Source: Nereocystis luetkeana
Lineage: Eukaryota; Sar; Phaeophyceae; Laminariales; Laminariaceae
Length of the DNA stretch: 64,000 nt
Assembly: GCA_031213475.1 (NCBI GenBank)
Contig: JARUPZ010000016.1
Location: 10,370,270-10,434,269 of the forward strand
Direction: 5' to 3'
Part shown: positions 63,886 through 64,000 of the stretch, piece by piece
Layout of the letters: each line of letters starts with the position of its first letter
Numbering within the stretch: position 1 is the first letter of the stretch
Notes under the pieces: generated by a model
Database searches by the model: none
Seen by the model: only the letters and a program-made list of their open reading frames with translations
Told to the model about the DNA's origin: nothing
Translations under genes and position numbers: made by a program

Positions 63886-64000
63886 CTTGATAATACGAGA
63901 GAGGGGGCAAGAAAAAATTCACCGTTCCTTCAGACGATGATGGCAGCACTGTCCTCGTGACGTGCTTTCGGCGGGGAGGCGTGTCTAACAATGTGTGACA

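Noticed and set aside
1-64000. LTR retrotransposons, Polintons or other capsid-bearing elements
   Set aside because: No long direct repeats, gag, integrase, protease or major-capsid-like frames were recognised.

Overview
The window is nuclear DNA from an intron-rich eukaryote. Three genes could be read exon by exon, and they account for almost all of the 64 kb. Long introns (about 0.2-3 kb), short exons (54-1067 bp), GT-AG junctions, dense small inverted-repeat elements and a roughly 50 % GC background fit a stramenopile, most likely a brown alga of the Ectocarpus type. That placement is inference from gene architecture, because no marker gene or rRNA is present. No bacterial operon, CRISPR array, rRNA or convincing tRNA was seen.

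Region 1 (525-39486, minus strand): a BIG/ARFGEF-type Sec7 Arf guanine-nucleotide exchange factor. I resolve 35 exons summing to 6300 nt (2100 codons). They carry the family order DCB - HUS - Sec7 - HDS repeats, and the last C-terminal exons lie beyond the left edge. Only about 16 % of this 39-kb locus is coding. The introns hold hairpin elements, tandem repeats, a LINE tail and two decayed copies of the gene's own exons.

Region 2 (39973-51839, plus strand): the non-catalytic subunit of Rab3GAP (RAB3GAP2-like), 11 exons, about 1822 residues. It starts 486 bp from the BIG start codon and runs the other way, so two regulators of small-GTPase membrane traffic share one short divergent promoter region.

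Region 3 (51840-55502): a convergent intergenic stretch with repeats and no recognisable gene.

Region 4 (55503-63885, minus strand): the C-terminal two thirds of a type II (alternative, non-proton-pumping) NADH dehydrogenase. Eight exons with a real stop codon are present; the FAD-binding N-terminus lies beyond the right edge.

No new multi-gene biological system is evident. The most unusual content is structural: several families of short inverted-repeat elements, one always abutting a poly-G/poly-C run; a 502-bp near-perfect fold-back element with a TTA target duplication; two strongly over-represented short palindromic words confined to non-coding DNA; complementary pentamer arrays in different introns of one pre-mRNA; and a very strong bias to phase-0 introns. 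All exon edges were placed by eye from splice consensus, reading-frame continuity and remembered family sequence; no alignment was run.
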